A stretch of 64,000 nt of DNA from Streptomyces sp. HPF1205. GTDB taxonomy: Bacteria > Actinomycetota > Actinomycetes > Streptomycetales > Streptomycetaceae. Shown here piece by piece: positions 17,847-25,894 of this stretch; position 1 is the stretch's first letter; each line of letters opens with the position of its first letter. The translations under genes and the position numbers were made by a program. Where the stretch lies: NCBI RefSeq assembly GCF_020400825.1, contig NZ_JAINVH010000005.1, positions 124,001 through 188,000 on the forward strand, given 5' to 3'. Below the pieces are notes generated by a model. The model searched no databases, was not told the DNA's origin, and saw only the letters and a list, made by a program, of their open reading frames with translations.

Positions 17847-19884
17847 GCTGCGCGACCGGCCCCCGGCCGCCGCCGCGGTCGCGGACCCGCCGGCGCCCGG
17901 ACTCGCCGCCGCCGTCGAGTCGGCCCTCGCCTCGGCCCTCGCCGGTCTCACCGCCCGGCCGCCGCGGGCCGCGGGCGGACCCGGGACCGTACCCCCGGGC
18001 ACGGATCCGGTGGTCGGGTCGCCGGGCACGGACCTGGTGGTCGGGTCGCCCGGCACGGACTTGGTGGTCGCGTCGCTCGGCCTGCGGGACGAGCTGGCGG
18101 CCGGACCCGACGCGCGGCCCGCCGGGGTCCACGTCTACGGCCACCACGTCCTCGTCGGCCCCTTCGGGTCCGGCGGGCGGCCCGCCTGCGCCCGCTGCCT
18201 GGTGCGGCGCTGGCAGGCGGTGCGCACCCGGGCCCTGCGCGAGGCGCTCGAACGCGGCGCGGCGACGGCCCCGGCGGGCGTCCCGCCCTGGGCGGTCCCT
18301 TTCGTCACCGACGCGCTGGCCGCCGTCATCGCCGCTCAGCGCGCCGCCGAGCGCGCGCCGGCCGAGGAGGGGCCCGCCACCGGCAGCCGCTTCCCGTACG
18401 CCTTTCTCGTCGACGCGGAGACCCTGGCCGTCACCAGGTTCGCCGTCGTGCCCGACGCGGAATGCCCGGCGTGCGGCGACCTGCCGGCCGACAGCGCGAC
18501 GAACGCCCGAGTGCTCCTGGAGAGTTCACCCAAGCGCGAGCCCGGTGGCTTCCGGTCGCGGCCCGCCGACGACTACGACGTGCCTCTGGAGGCCTTCGTC
18601 AACCCGGCGGCCGGGATGCTGGGGCCGTCCGTGGTGCCGGACCTGGTGTCGGGCTCCACGTCGTCCGCGGTGGGCTCGTTCTTCCTGCGCTCGGGCGACT
18701 ACCTGCGGGAGTGCTTCTGGGGTGGCCACACCCCGCGCTACCGGTCGAGCGTGCGGGTCGGGCTGCTGGAGGGGCTGGAGCGGTTCGCCGGGATGCGGCC
18801 GCGGGGGCGGCGCACCACGGTCACGGCGGCGTACGACGACATCCGGGACCAGGCGCTCGACCCGCGCGAATGCGGGCTGTACCCGCGGGAGTTCCACCTG
18901 GCCGAGCCCGGCGTACGCCCCTTCGACCCCGCCCGCCCGATCCCGTGGGTCCGGGGCTGGTCCCTGCGCGACGAGCGGCCCCTGCTCGTACCGGAGATCA
19001 TCGCCTACTACCATGCCCCCGGCGGCCTGGCGAACCGCTTCGTCCAGGAGAGCTCCAACGGCTGCGCCTCCGGCGGCACCCTCGCCGAAGCCGTCTACTT
19101 CGGCCTGATGGAGGTCATCGAGCGCGACGCCTTCCTGCTCGCCTGGTACGGGCGGGCGCCCCTGGTCGAGATCGACGCGACGGCGAGCCGGCGCCCCGGC
19201 ACGCGCGCGATGATCGACCGGCTGGCGATGTACGGCTACCGGGCCCGCTTCTTCGACACGCGCGTCACCTTCCCCGTCCCCGTGGTCACCGCCGTCGCCG
19301 AGCGCGAGGACGGCGGCCTCGGCCGCCTCTGCTTCGGCGCGGGCGCGAGCCTCGACCCGGAGGCCGCCCTGGAAGCCGGGCTGTGCGAGATCGCCACCGA
19401 CGCGGTCAACCTGCGCCGCAGGACGGTACGGGACCTGCCCCGGCTGCGCGCGATGGCCGCGGACTTCTCCCGGGTGAGCGTCCTGCACGACCACCCGCTG
19501 CTGTACGGGCTGCCCGAGATGGCCGGGTACGCCGACTTCCTGCTGCGCCAGGACCGGCCGCCGCTGCTGACCCCGGCCGCCCTGGCGCGCGACACGGTCC
19601 GGCCCGGTGGCGACACGCGCGACGACGTCGTGGCCTGCGTGCGGGCGGTCACCCGGGCCGGCTTCGACGTGATCGTCGTCGACCAGACCACGCCCGAGCA
19701 GCGGCGGCTCGGGTTCCACACCGCCGGGGTGATCGTGCCCGGCCTGCTGCCCATCGACTTCGGCTGGTCCCGGCAGCGGGCCCCGCACATGCCCCGCACC
19801 CGCCGCGCCCTGGCCGAGGCGGGGCTGCGGCCCGGCGAACTGGGCCCGGCCGACCTCAACCCGGCCCCGCACCCGTTCCCGTAG
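17836..19884 (+). CDS. YcaO azoline-forming cyclodehydratase, copy 1
   Basis: The 682-residue ATP-dependent enzyme is expected to convert Cys (and perhaps Ser/Thr) of the core into azolines. Nucleotide and Mg-binding signatures are intact: LLEGLERFAG near 311, NGCASGGTLAEAVYFGLMEV near 408 and IERDAF near 428. It ends in APHPFP, the Pro-rich tail typical of azoline-forming YcaO proteins. An N-terminal domain has CARC near 118 and CPAC near 211, probably a zinc site. A 27-bp unit (GTDxVVxSP) is repeated three times at 17998-18078 near the N-terminus. It overlaps the F-protein gene. It is paralogous to the second YcaO of the cluster. Confidence 0.9.
   Translation: MSTELRDRPPAAAAVADPPAPGLAAAVESALASALAGLTARPPRAAGGPGTVPPGTDPVVGSPGTDLVVGSPGTDLVVASLGLRDELAAGPDARPAGVHVYGHHVLVGPFGSGGRPACARCLVRRWQAVRTRALREALERGAATAPAGVPPWAVPFVTDALAAVIAAQRAAERAPAEEGPATGSRFPYAFLVDAETLAVTRFAVVPDAECPACGDLPADSATNARVLLESSPKREPGGFRSRPADDYDVPLEAFVNPAAGMLGPSVVPDLVSGSTSSAVGSFFLRSGDYLRECFWGGHTPRYRSSVRVGLLEGLERFAGMRPRGRRTTVTAAYDDIRDQALDPRECGLYPREFHLAEPGVRPFDPARPIPWVRGWSLRDERPLLVPEIIAYYHAPGGLANRFVQESSNGCASGGTLAEAVYFGLMEVIERDAFLLAWYGRAPLVEIDATASRRPGTRAMIDRLAMYGYRARFFDTRVTFPVPVVTAVAEREDGGLGRLCFGAGASLDPEAALEAGLCEIATDAVNLRRRTVRDLPRLRAMAADFSRVSVLHDHPLLYGLPEMAGYADFLLRQDRPPLLTPAALARDTVRPGGDTRDDVVACVRAVTRAGFDVIVVDQTTPEQRRLGFHTAGVIVPGLLPIDFGWSRQRAPHMPRTRRALAEAGLRPGELGPADLNPAPHPFP
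17998..18078 (+). repeat. Three tandem 27-bp in-frame units in YcaO copy 1
   Basis: Units at 17998-18024, 18025-18051 and 18052-18078 differ at only a few positions and each encodes nine residues (GTDPVVGSP, GTDLVVGSP, GTDLVVASL). They lie in the poorly conserved N-terminal extension and do not disturb the catalytic domain. Confidence 0.85.
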
Positions 19885-20062
19885 CTCCCGCGCACGACCG
19901 GCACGACCGGCACGACCACGCCCCGCGGCCGGCCGGCAACCACCCGCCCCGCCCGGGCCACCCGCGCACCCGGCCCGACACGACCCAGCCCGACCCAACA
20001 CGACACGACCCGACACGACGAACCGAGCACCGCGGCAGACACGAGCGGAAGAAAGGACCACC
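19885..20062. other. 178-bp gap with CGACACGACC-like simple repeats
   Basis: This is the largest gap inside the biosynthetic operon. It opens with three CGGCACGA(C) units and later contains several ACACGACCC-type units (about 19978-20020). No hairpin terminator or clear promoter was seen. It could hold an internal promoter or only be slippage-prone filler. Confidence 0.55.
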
Positions 20063-21664
20063 GTGGGATTCGCCCATGACTACGCGACCGCCATCGTCCG
20101 GCGGGGCCGGTATCCCATGGAGCCCGCCGACTGGGTGCCCGACTGGGCCGACCGGCCGCGCAAGGGCAAGCACTTCCCGGCGGCCGACGCCTTCCCGCTG
20201 CCTGCCGACCCGGCGCCCGACCCGGCGGCCACCGTGCAGCGCGGGCTGCACGGACCGGAGGGGACGGGATCCTTCACGCTGCCGCTGCTGGCCGCGATGC
20301 TGCGCGACTCGTACGGGCTGGTCGGCCGCAGGCTCGCGGTGCAGGCCAACTCCGACCTCGGCACGCTCCCGATGTACACCCAGGCCAACTGGTCGCGCGG
20401 CACCGCCTCCGGCGGCGGTCTGTACCCGGTCGGCGTCCACTGGGTCACCGGCCCCGGCGGCCCGCTCACCCCGGGCGTCCACTACTACGACACCCGCCAC
20501 CACGAACTGCGCCGCCTGCTCGTCGGCGACGTCACCCCCGAGGTCCGCGCGGCCGTCGGCGAACCCGCCCGCGGCCACCGGCAGTTCCTCGTCCTCGGCG
20601 TCCGCTTCTGGCAGAACGCTTTCAAGTACAACAGCTTCGCCTACCACGTCGTGACCATGGACACCGGAGCCCTGCTGCAGACCTGGCGCCTGTGGGCCCG
20701 CGCGCACGGCCTGCCGCTGGGCCCCGTGCTGTGGTTCGACGAGCCGCGCCTGGGCCGGCTGCTCGGCCTCACGCCCGAGGAGGAGGGCGTGTTCGCCGTG
20801 GTGCCGCTGCGGTGGGAGGCGGACCGGCCGGAGGAGCCCGGGACCGGGGAAGCGCCCGCGGCGGGCCGCGAGGCGGTCCGGGTGCGGCACCGCGACCAGG
20901 AGCGGTCCTCTCGGGTCGTGGCCTTCGGGACGGTGACGGCGATGCACGCGGCCACGCTGGAAGGAGCCGCCGAGCGGCCCGCGCCCCAGGCACTGGCGAA
21001 GGTCCTGGCCGAGCCCGCGGACCCCGGGGGCGAGCGGACGCCGCTGCCCCCGGCGGAACCGCTGCACGCCGCCGTACGGGACGCGCTGCGGGCGCGGCGC
21101 AGCAGCTTCGGCCGGTTCCAGGCGGCACTGCCGCTGCCGGCGGCGGGGCTGTCCACCGTCCTCGCCGCCGCCGACGCCGCCGGCTCGCTCGGCAGCGACA
21201 CCGAGACGCCCGGCGCCGCGCCGCTGACCCGGCTGTACGTGTTCGTCAACCATGTCGCCGCCGTGGACCAGGGCGTGTACCTCTACGACCGCGCCGACCG
21301 CTCGCTGCGGCTGCTGCGCGCGGGCGCGCCGGGAGCGTTCCTGCAGCGCAACTACTTCCTGGCGAACTACAACCTGGAGCAGGCCGCCGCGGTGATCGTG
21401 CCCGCCGCCCGTACCCACGCCGTGCTCGACGCGGTCGGAGACCGCGGCTACCGCCTGGTGAACGCCGTCGTCGGCGGCATCTCGCAGGCCGTCTACACCG
21501 CCTGCGCCGCGGCCGGCCTGGCCTGCGGTGTCGCGCTCGGCTTCGACGCCGTCTCGTACACCGAGGAGCTGGGGCTGGCCGAGACGGGCGAGATCCCGCT
21601 GCTGACCATGATGATCGGCCACGAAGGGCCGCGCCCGGCCGACTTCCGCCACGAGATCGTGTGA
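20063..21664 (+). CDS. SagB-type azoline dehydrogenase with two nitroreductase-like halves
   Basis: The 533-residue protein should oxidise azolines to aromatic azoles with FMN. The first half has RGTASGGGLYPVGVHWV near 113-128, the SagB signature, followed by YHVVTMDTGALLQTWRLWA. The second half repeats the pattern (RARRSSFGRF near 350, YLYDRADRSLRLL, VNAVVGGISQAVYTACAAAG). Tandem nitroreductase halves are a known layout for this family and could form an internal pseudo-dimer. GTG 20063 follows AGAAAGGA. It is separated from the first YcaO by 178 bp and followed after 10 bp by the dehydratase gene. Confidence 0.88.
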   Translation: MGFAHDYATAIVRRGRYPMEPADWVPDWADRPRKGKHFPAADAFPLPADPAPDPAATVQRGLHGPEGTGSFTLPLLAAMLRDSYGLVGRRLAVQANSDLGTLPMYTQANWSRGTASGGGLYPVGVHWVTGPGGPLTPGVHYYDTRHHELRRLLVGDVTPEVRAAVGEPARGHRQFLVLGVRFWQNAFKYNSFAYHVVTMDTGALLQTWRLWARAHGLPLGPVLWFDEPRLGRLLGLTPEEEGVFAVVPLRWEADRPEEPGTGEAPAAGREAVRVRHRDQERSSRVVAFGTVTAMHAATLEGAAERPAPQALAKVLAEPADPGGERTPLPPAEPLHAAVRDALRARRSSFGRFQAALPLPAAGLSTVLAAADAAGSLGSDTETPGAAPLTRLYVFVNHVAAVDQGVYLYDRADRSLRLLRAGAPGAFLQRNYFLANYNLEQAAAVIVPAARTHAVLDAVGDRGYRLVNAVVGGISQAVYTACAAAGLACGVALGFDAVSYTEELGLAETGEIPLLTMMIGHEGPRPADFRHEIV

Positions 21665-21674
21665 GGGGGCCGCG

Positions 21675-24600
21675 ATGGCAGAGCTGAGCACACGCCCGGC
21701 CGCGACCGCGCGGACGCCCGGCGTTTCCGGCACCGCGACCGCCCGGCCGCCCGCCGGGGACCTGCACCGCCGGTTCATGCTGCGGGTGGGCGGGCTGCCG
21801 GTCGAGGCCGTGCACCGGCTGCGGGCGCCGGAGGCGCGGGAGTGGGCCGACCGGGTCCTGGCCGCGCGCGAGCGGGTCGAGGCCCTGGGCGCGGAGCTGA
21901 GCGACCCGCTGGCCGTCCTGGTCAAGGCGACGGCGGACGACCGCGAGCGCAGAGCCGTCCTCGCCCTGCGGCGCGAGGTGTTCAACGGCCGCCTGCCCCG
22001 CGACCCGGGCGCGGTCCGGGAGGTGGCCGCCCGGGCCGGCGGGGCGACCGGCGACCTGCTCACCGGCTGGCTGGACGCGCGGCTGCGGCTCGCCGGACTG
22101 CTGGACGAGGGCGGCCCGCTGATGGACCGGGCACTGGCCCGCACCCGGGGCGAGCTGCGGCGGCTGGCCCGGGAGGAGCGGCTGCGGCTCGGACTGGTCC
22201 TGGCCTCGCCGACCCTGGACGCCCGGATCGACGCGTTCGCGGCCGGCGGCGCGGACGGCGCCGGGCCCGTCCGCGTACCCGACAAGCGGACCCGCAGGAA
22301 GGAACGGTCACTGCTGGCGTACCTGTACCGCACGGCCTGCAAGACCAGCCCCTTCAGCACTTTCACCGCGGTCTCGGCGGGCCGGTTCGTGACCGTCCCC
22401 GCCGCCCGTGACGCGCCCGCATCCCTTGGCGAGCCCGCCGCCTGTGACGCGCCCGCATCCCTTGGCGAGCCCGCCGCCTGTGACGCGCCCGCATCCCTTG
22501 GCGAGCCCGCCGCCCGTGACGCGCCCGCATCCCTCGGCGAGCCCGCCGCCCGTGACGCGCCCGCTGCCCGTGACGCGCCCGCATCACTTGACGCGGCTGC
22601 CGGGCCGCCGCCGGGTTCCCCGGCCGGTACGACCGTCCGCCTGGGCGGCCGGTGGGCCGGCCACCCCCGCCTCAACGTCGTCGTCCTGGCCCGGATCGCC
22701 GAACTCGTCGCGGCCGACCCCGCACGCCGGGCCGACCTGCCCGTGGCGCTCTCGGCCGGATGGGACCTGGACGAGGACCGGGTGCGCTACGTGCGCCGGT
22801 CGGTCACCGCCGGCGACGACAGCGCGGCCGTGAGCTTCGACGCGGCCCACGACCGGCTGTTCTTCCTGCGCCGCAGCGGCACGCTCGAAGGGATGCTGAG
22901 CCGGTTCAAGGACGGCGGCCCGATGCGGTACGGGGAGCTGGAGGCGTGGCTGGCGGAGCGCACCGGGGCGAGCGCCGAGGAAGCGGCGCGCTACCCCGCG
23001 ACCCTGCTCGACCTGGGCATCCTGCAGATGACCGGCCTGGACACCGACGTGCACACCCCCGATCCGCTGCGGGCGTTCCAGGCCTCGCTGCGCGCGCTGG
23101 AGCGCCCCTGGGCCGACGCGGCGGCCGACCGGATGGAGGACGCCGCGCGCCGGGTCGCCGCGTACGCCCGCGCGGACGCCGCCGGCCGCCGCACCCTCCT
23201 GGCCGGGCTGCGCCAGGACCTCCTGGCTCTCCAGCGAGAGTTGGGCGCCTCGGCGCCGTCGCTTCCGCAGACGCTGCTGTACGAGGACGTGACCGAGGAC
23301 GGTGTCACCGCCGCCCTGGAACCGTGGACACGGCTGGCGGCGGAGCCCCTGCGCGCGCTCACCGGCATCCTGCCGGCGTTCGACGTCGCGCTGCCGCAGC
23401 GGCTCACCCTCAAGGGCTTCTTCCTCGCCCGCTACGGCCGCGGCGGCCGGTGCGACGACCTGCTCCGGCTCGTGCACGACTTCCACGAGGACATCTTCAC
23501 CCAGTACCTGACCTTCACCTCCGGCAAGCCGCGGTGGGCGGCGGACGGCAGCCACGCGCCGGAGGAGAACTGGCTGGGCATGCCCGAGGTCACCGCGCTC
23601 GACCGGGCCCGCGCGGAGTTCACCCGCCGGATGCGCGAGCTGTGGGCCCGGCACCCGGAGGGCGGCGCGGAACTGCGGATCGACGAGGACACCGTGGCCG
23701 CCGTCACCGCCGAACTCGCCCCGGTGCGAGCCCACTTCGCCCCGCATAGCCACTTCGTCCAGCTCGCCGCCCGCGAGGACGACCCGCTGGTCGTGCTCAA
23801 CAACTCCTACGGCGGCCTGAGTTTCCCCTTCACCCGCTTCACCCACTGCTTCGACCCCGCCCTGGGCCGCGGCGACGGCGACGACCTCACCGGCGACCTG
23901 CGCGCCGCCCTGCGTTCCTGGCAGCCGCCGGGCGCGGTCTTCGCCGAGATCACCGCCGGGTCCGCGACCACCAACCTCAACCTGCACGGCCGCCTGACCG
24001 ACTACGAGATCGTCTGCCCGGGCGAGACCAGCACCGCGCCCGCGCCGGCCCGTATCGACCTGGACGACCTGTACGCCGAGCACGACCCGGGTGCCGACCG
24101 CCTGGTGCTGCGTTCCCGCCGCCTGGAACGCGAGGTGATCCCCCTCTACCTCGGGTACCTCGTCCCCATGGTGCTGCCCGAGGTCCCGCGCACCTTGCTG
24201 CTGTTCTCGCCGACCTCCCGCGCCAAGCCGCAGATGTGGCGCGGTGTGCCCGAGGGGCCCGCCACCGACGGCGTGACCGTGCGGCCCCGCGTCCGCTACC
24301 GCAGCCTGGTCGTGCACCGGCGCCGCTGGACCGCCGCCCCCGGCGCCACGCCCGTGCGCGAACCCGGCATGGACGACGCCGCCTTCTACCTGGCCTGGCA
24401 GCAATGGCGGCGGCGCCACGGGCTGCCGGACCGGGTCTTCGCGACCGTCCACGGCGGCGACGGCGACGGCGGCGAGACGGAGTTCGCCGGCGCCAAGCCG
24501 AGTTACGTCGACTTCGACAGCCCCCTGTCGCTGCTCGCCCTCGACGCGCTCACCGCCGCGGGTCCCGCCCGCACCGTCTTCGAGGAGATGCTGCCCGCCG

Positions 24601-24815
24601 AGAGCGAACTGCACGTCCACTCCGCCCGCGGCCGGCACGTCGCCGAACTGGCCGTCGAGATCGTGCCCGCGCCCGCACCCGCGCCCGAGGCCGCCCCCGC
24701 ACCCGCGCCCCAGGCCGCGCCGGCGGCCGGCCACGCCGCCCCCGGTTCCGAGCGCGCCCCCGGCCCGCACGGCGCCCCCGGCCCCGTACCCGGAAGGCAG
24801 GACACACCCGCATGA
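21675..24815 (+). CDS. Split lanthipeptide-type dehydratase, glutamylation protein
   Basis: The 1046-residue protein matches the N-terminal, tRNA-Glu-dependent glutamylation part of class I LanB enzymes, which activates core Ser/Thr for dehydration. The order LHRRFMLRVGGLP, KTSPFSTFTAVSAGRF (about 221-236), LTLKGFFLARYG, LVVLNNSYGGLSFPFTRF and VHSARGRHVAELAVEI follows the Lant_dehydr_N family of thiopeptide and goadsporin clusters. The elimination domain is absent here and supplied by the next gene, whose ATG overlaps this stop. Residues of about 246-305 are a 36-bp tandem-repeat expansion between conserved blocks. The C-terminal 50 residues are low-complexity Pro/Ala. ATG 21675 has GAGGGGG upstream. 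Confidence 0.9.
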   Translation: MAELSTRPAATARTPGVSGTATARPPAGDLHRRFMLRVGGLPVEAVHRLRAPEAREWADRVLAARERVEALGAELSDPLAVLVKATADDRERRAVLALRREVFNGRLPRDPGAVREVAARAGGATGDLLTGWLDARLRLAGLLDEGGPLMDRALARTRGELRRLAREERLRLGLVLASPTLDARIDAFAAGGADGAGPVRVPDKRTRRKERSLLAYLYRTACKTSPFSTFTAVSAGRFVTVPAARDAPASLGEPAACDAPASLGEPAACDAPASLGEPAARDAPASLGEPAARDAPAARDAPASLDAAAGPPPGSPAGTTVRLGGRWAGHPRLNVVVLARIAELVAADPARRADLPVALSAGWDLDEDRVRYVRRSVTAGDDSAAVSFDAAHDRLFFLRRSGTLEGMLSRFKDGGPMRYGELEAWLAERTGASAEEAARYPATLLDLGILQMTGLDTDVHTPDPLRAFQASLRALERPWADAAADRMEDAARRVAAYARADAAGRRTLLAGLRQDLLALQRELGASAPSLPQTLLYEDVTEDGVTAALEPWTRLAAEPLRALTGILPAFDVALPQRLTLKGFFLARYGRGGRCDDLLRLVHDFHEDIFTQYLTFTSGKPRWAADGSHAPEENWLGMPEVTALDRARAEFTRRMRELWARHPEGGAELRIDEDTVAAVTAELAPVRAHFAPHSHFVQLAAREDDPLVVLNNSYGGLSFPFTRFTHCFDPALGRGDGDDLTGDLRAALRSWQPPGAVFAEITAGSATTNLNLHGRLTDYEIVCPGETSTAPAPARIDLDDLYAEHDPGADRLVLRSRRLEREVIPLYLGYLVPMVLPEVPRTLLLFSPTSRAKPQMWRGVPEGPATDGVTVRPRVRYRSLVVHRRRWTAAPGATPVREPGMDDAAFYLAWQQWRRRHGLPDRVFATVHGGDGDGGETEFAGAKPSYVDFDSPLSLLALDALTAAGPARTVFEEMLPAESELHVHSARGRHVAELAVEIVPAPAPAPEAAPAPAPQAAPAAGHAAPGSERAPGPHGAPGPVPGRQDTPA
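22410..22590 (+). repeat. 36-bp tandem repeat inside the dehydratase gene
   Basis: Full units start at 22410, 22446, 22482 and 22518, an 18-bp half unit at 22554 and a partial unit at 22572. Each full unit encodes DAPASLGEPAAC or the same with final R. The near identity of copies indicates recent expansion by slippage or unequal exchange. All units keep the frame. Confidence 0.92.
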
Positions 24816-25894
24816 CCGACCCGACCTCCCGCCCGGACGCCAGGCCCGGGCCGGGCACGCCGGACGAGCCCGGCCACTGGCAGGCGTACCACGTCTTCTA
24901 CGCCGCCAGCACCCGCCCGTTCCTGCTCGAATGCGTCCGCCCGCTGGTCGCGGAGCTCAGCCGGGACGGCCTCCTCAGCGGCTGGTTCTTCATCAACTAC
25001 TGGCTGGAGGGCCCGCACATCCGCCTCCGGCTGCGCCCGGCCGCACCCGCGGCCGCCGCACAGGTGCGCGAGCGGGCCACGGCCGCCGTCGAGGCGTTCC
25101 TGCGCCGCAGACCCGCCCTGTACGAGGTCAAGGGCGGCTTCCTGGCAGACCTGTACAACACGCTGTTCGAGCTGGAGTACCCCGGCGGCGAGCGGGAACC
25201 GTACGTGGACGAGAACGGCCACATGCGGCTGCGCCCCAACAACTCCTTCAGCCAGGAGCCGTACGAGCCGGAGTACGGCAAGTACGGCGGGCCCGCCGGG
25301 GTCGAGCTGGCCGAATGGCATTTCCAGCGGTCCAGCGAACTGGTCATGGACGCGGCGGCGACGATGAACCTGCACCTGCGCACGGTGCTGCTCGGCGTCG
25401 CCGCCCAGCTGATGATGACCATGGCCGGCTGCCTGGTGCCCGAACAAGAGGCGCTGCTGCGCTTCCTCGACCGGTACCACGAGTACTGGAACGCGGCCTT
25501 CGCGGGCACCAACTTCACCGCCCGCGACGGCTACGACCGGGCGTACCGCAGCATGGACGCGGCCCTGACCCGCCGCTTCTCCGACATCCGTGAGGCGGTC
25601 GCCGCCCCCGCGCCGGACCGCCTGCCCGGCTTCCTGCGCGGCTGGGCCGAGCACTGCCTCGACCTGCGCGACCGGGTGAGCGAGGCGGCCCGGCGCGGCG
25701 ACCTGGTCTTCCGTTCGTGGGACGGGACGCGTGACCTGACCGTCCGCGAGCCGGGCGAGGCGCTGCCCATGCTGCTGTCGCCCTATATGCACATGACCAA
25801 CAACCGCCTGTCGGTGAGCGTCCGCGACGAGGCCTACCTGTCCTACGTCCTCGCCCGCGCGCTGCGCGAGCCGCAGCCCTCGGCGGCGCCATGA
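24812..25894 (+). CDS. Standalone SpaB_C-type protein: probable glutamate elimination lyase
   Basis: The 360-residue protein belongs to the thiopeptide-type biosynthesis family (TIGR03891/SpaB_C), which includes both glutamate-elimination enzymes and pyridine-forming cycloaddition enzymes. It keeps features of the eliminating kind: GPHIRLRLR near 66-74, corresponding to the catalytic Arg pair of LanB lyases, YEPEYGKYGG near 145-155 and HMTNNRL near 326-332 with the conserved His. It would remove glutamate from the glutamylated Ser/Thr to leave Dha/Dhb. It is coupled on both sides by ATGA overlaps, so it is made together with the glutamylation protein. Elimination is more likely than cycloaddition, but this is inference from motifs. 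Confidence 0.82.
   Translation: MTDPTSRPDARPGPGTPDEPGHWQAYHVFYAASTRPFLLECVRPLVAELSRDGLLSGWFFINYWLEGPHIRLRLRPAAPAAAAQVRERATAAVEAFLRRRPALYEVKGGFLADLYNTLFELEYPGGEREPYVDENGHMRLRPNNSFSQEPYEPEYGKYGGPAGVELAEWHFQRSSELVMDAAATMNLHLRTVLLGVAAQLMMTMAGCLVPEQEALLRFLDRYHEYWNAAFAGTNFTARDGYDRAYRSMDAALTRRFSDIREAVAAPAPDRLPGFLRGWAEHCLDLRDRVSEAARRGDLVFRSWDGTRDLTVREPGEALPMLLSPYMHMTNNRLSVSVRDEAYLSYVLARALREPQPSAAP

Noticed and set aside
22363..22587. Arg-rich repeat protein on the minus strand (RHGRRARQGM units)
   Set aside because: It is the antisense reading of the 36-bp repeat in the dehydratase gene; tandem repeats stay open in several frames.
24812..25894. Pyridine-forming cycloaddition enzyme of a thiopeptide
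   Set aside because: Considered because the family includes such enzymes; the IRLRLR and HMTNNRL motifs and the need for an eliminating partner favour lyase function.
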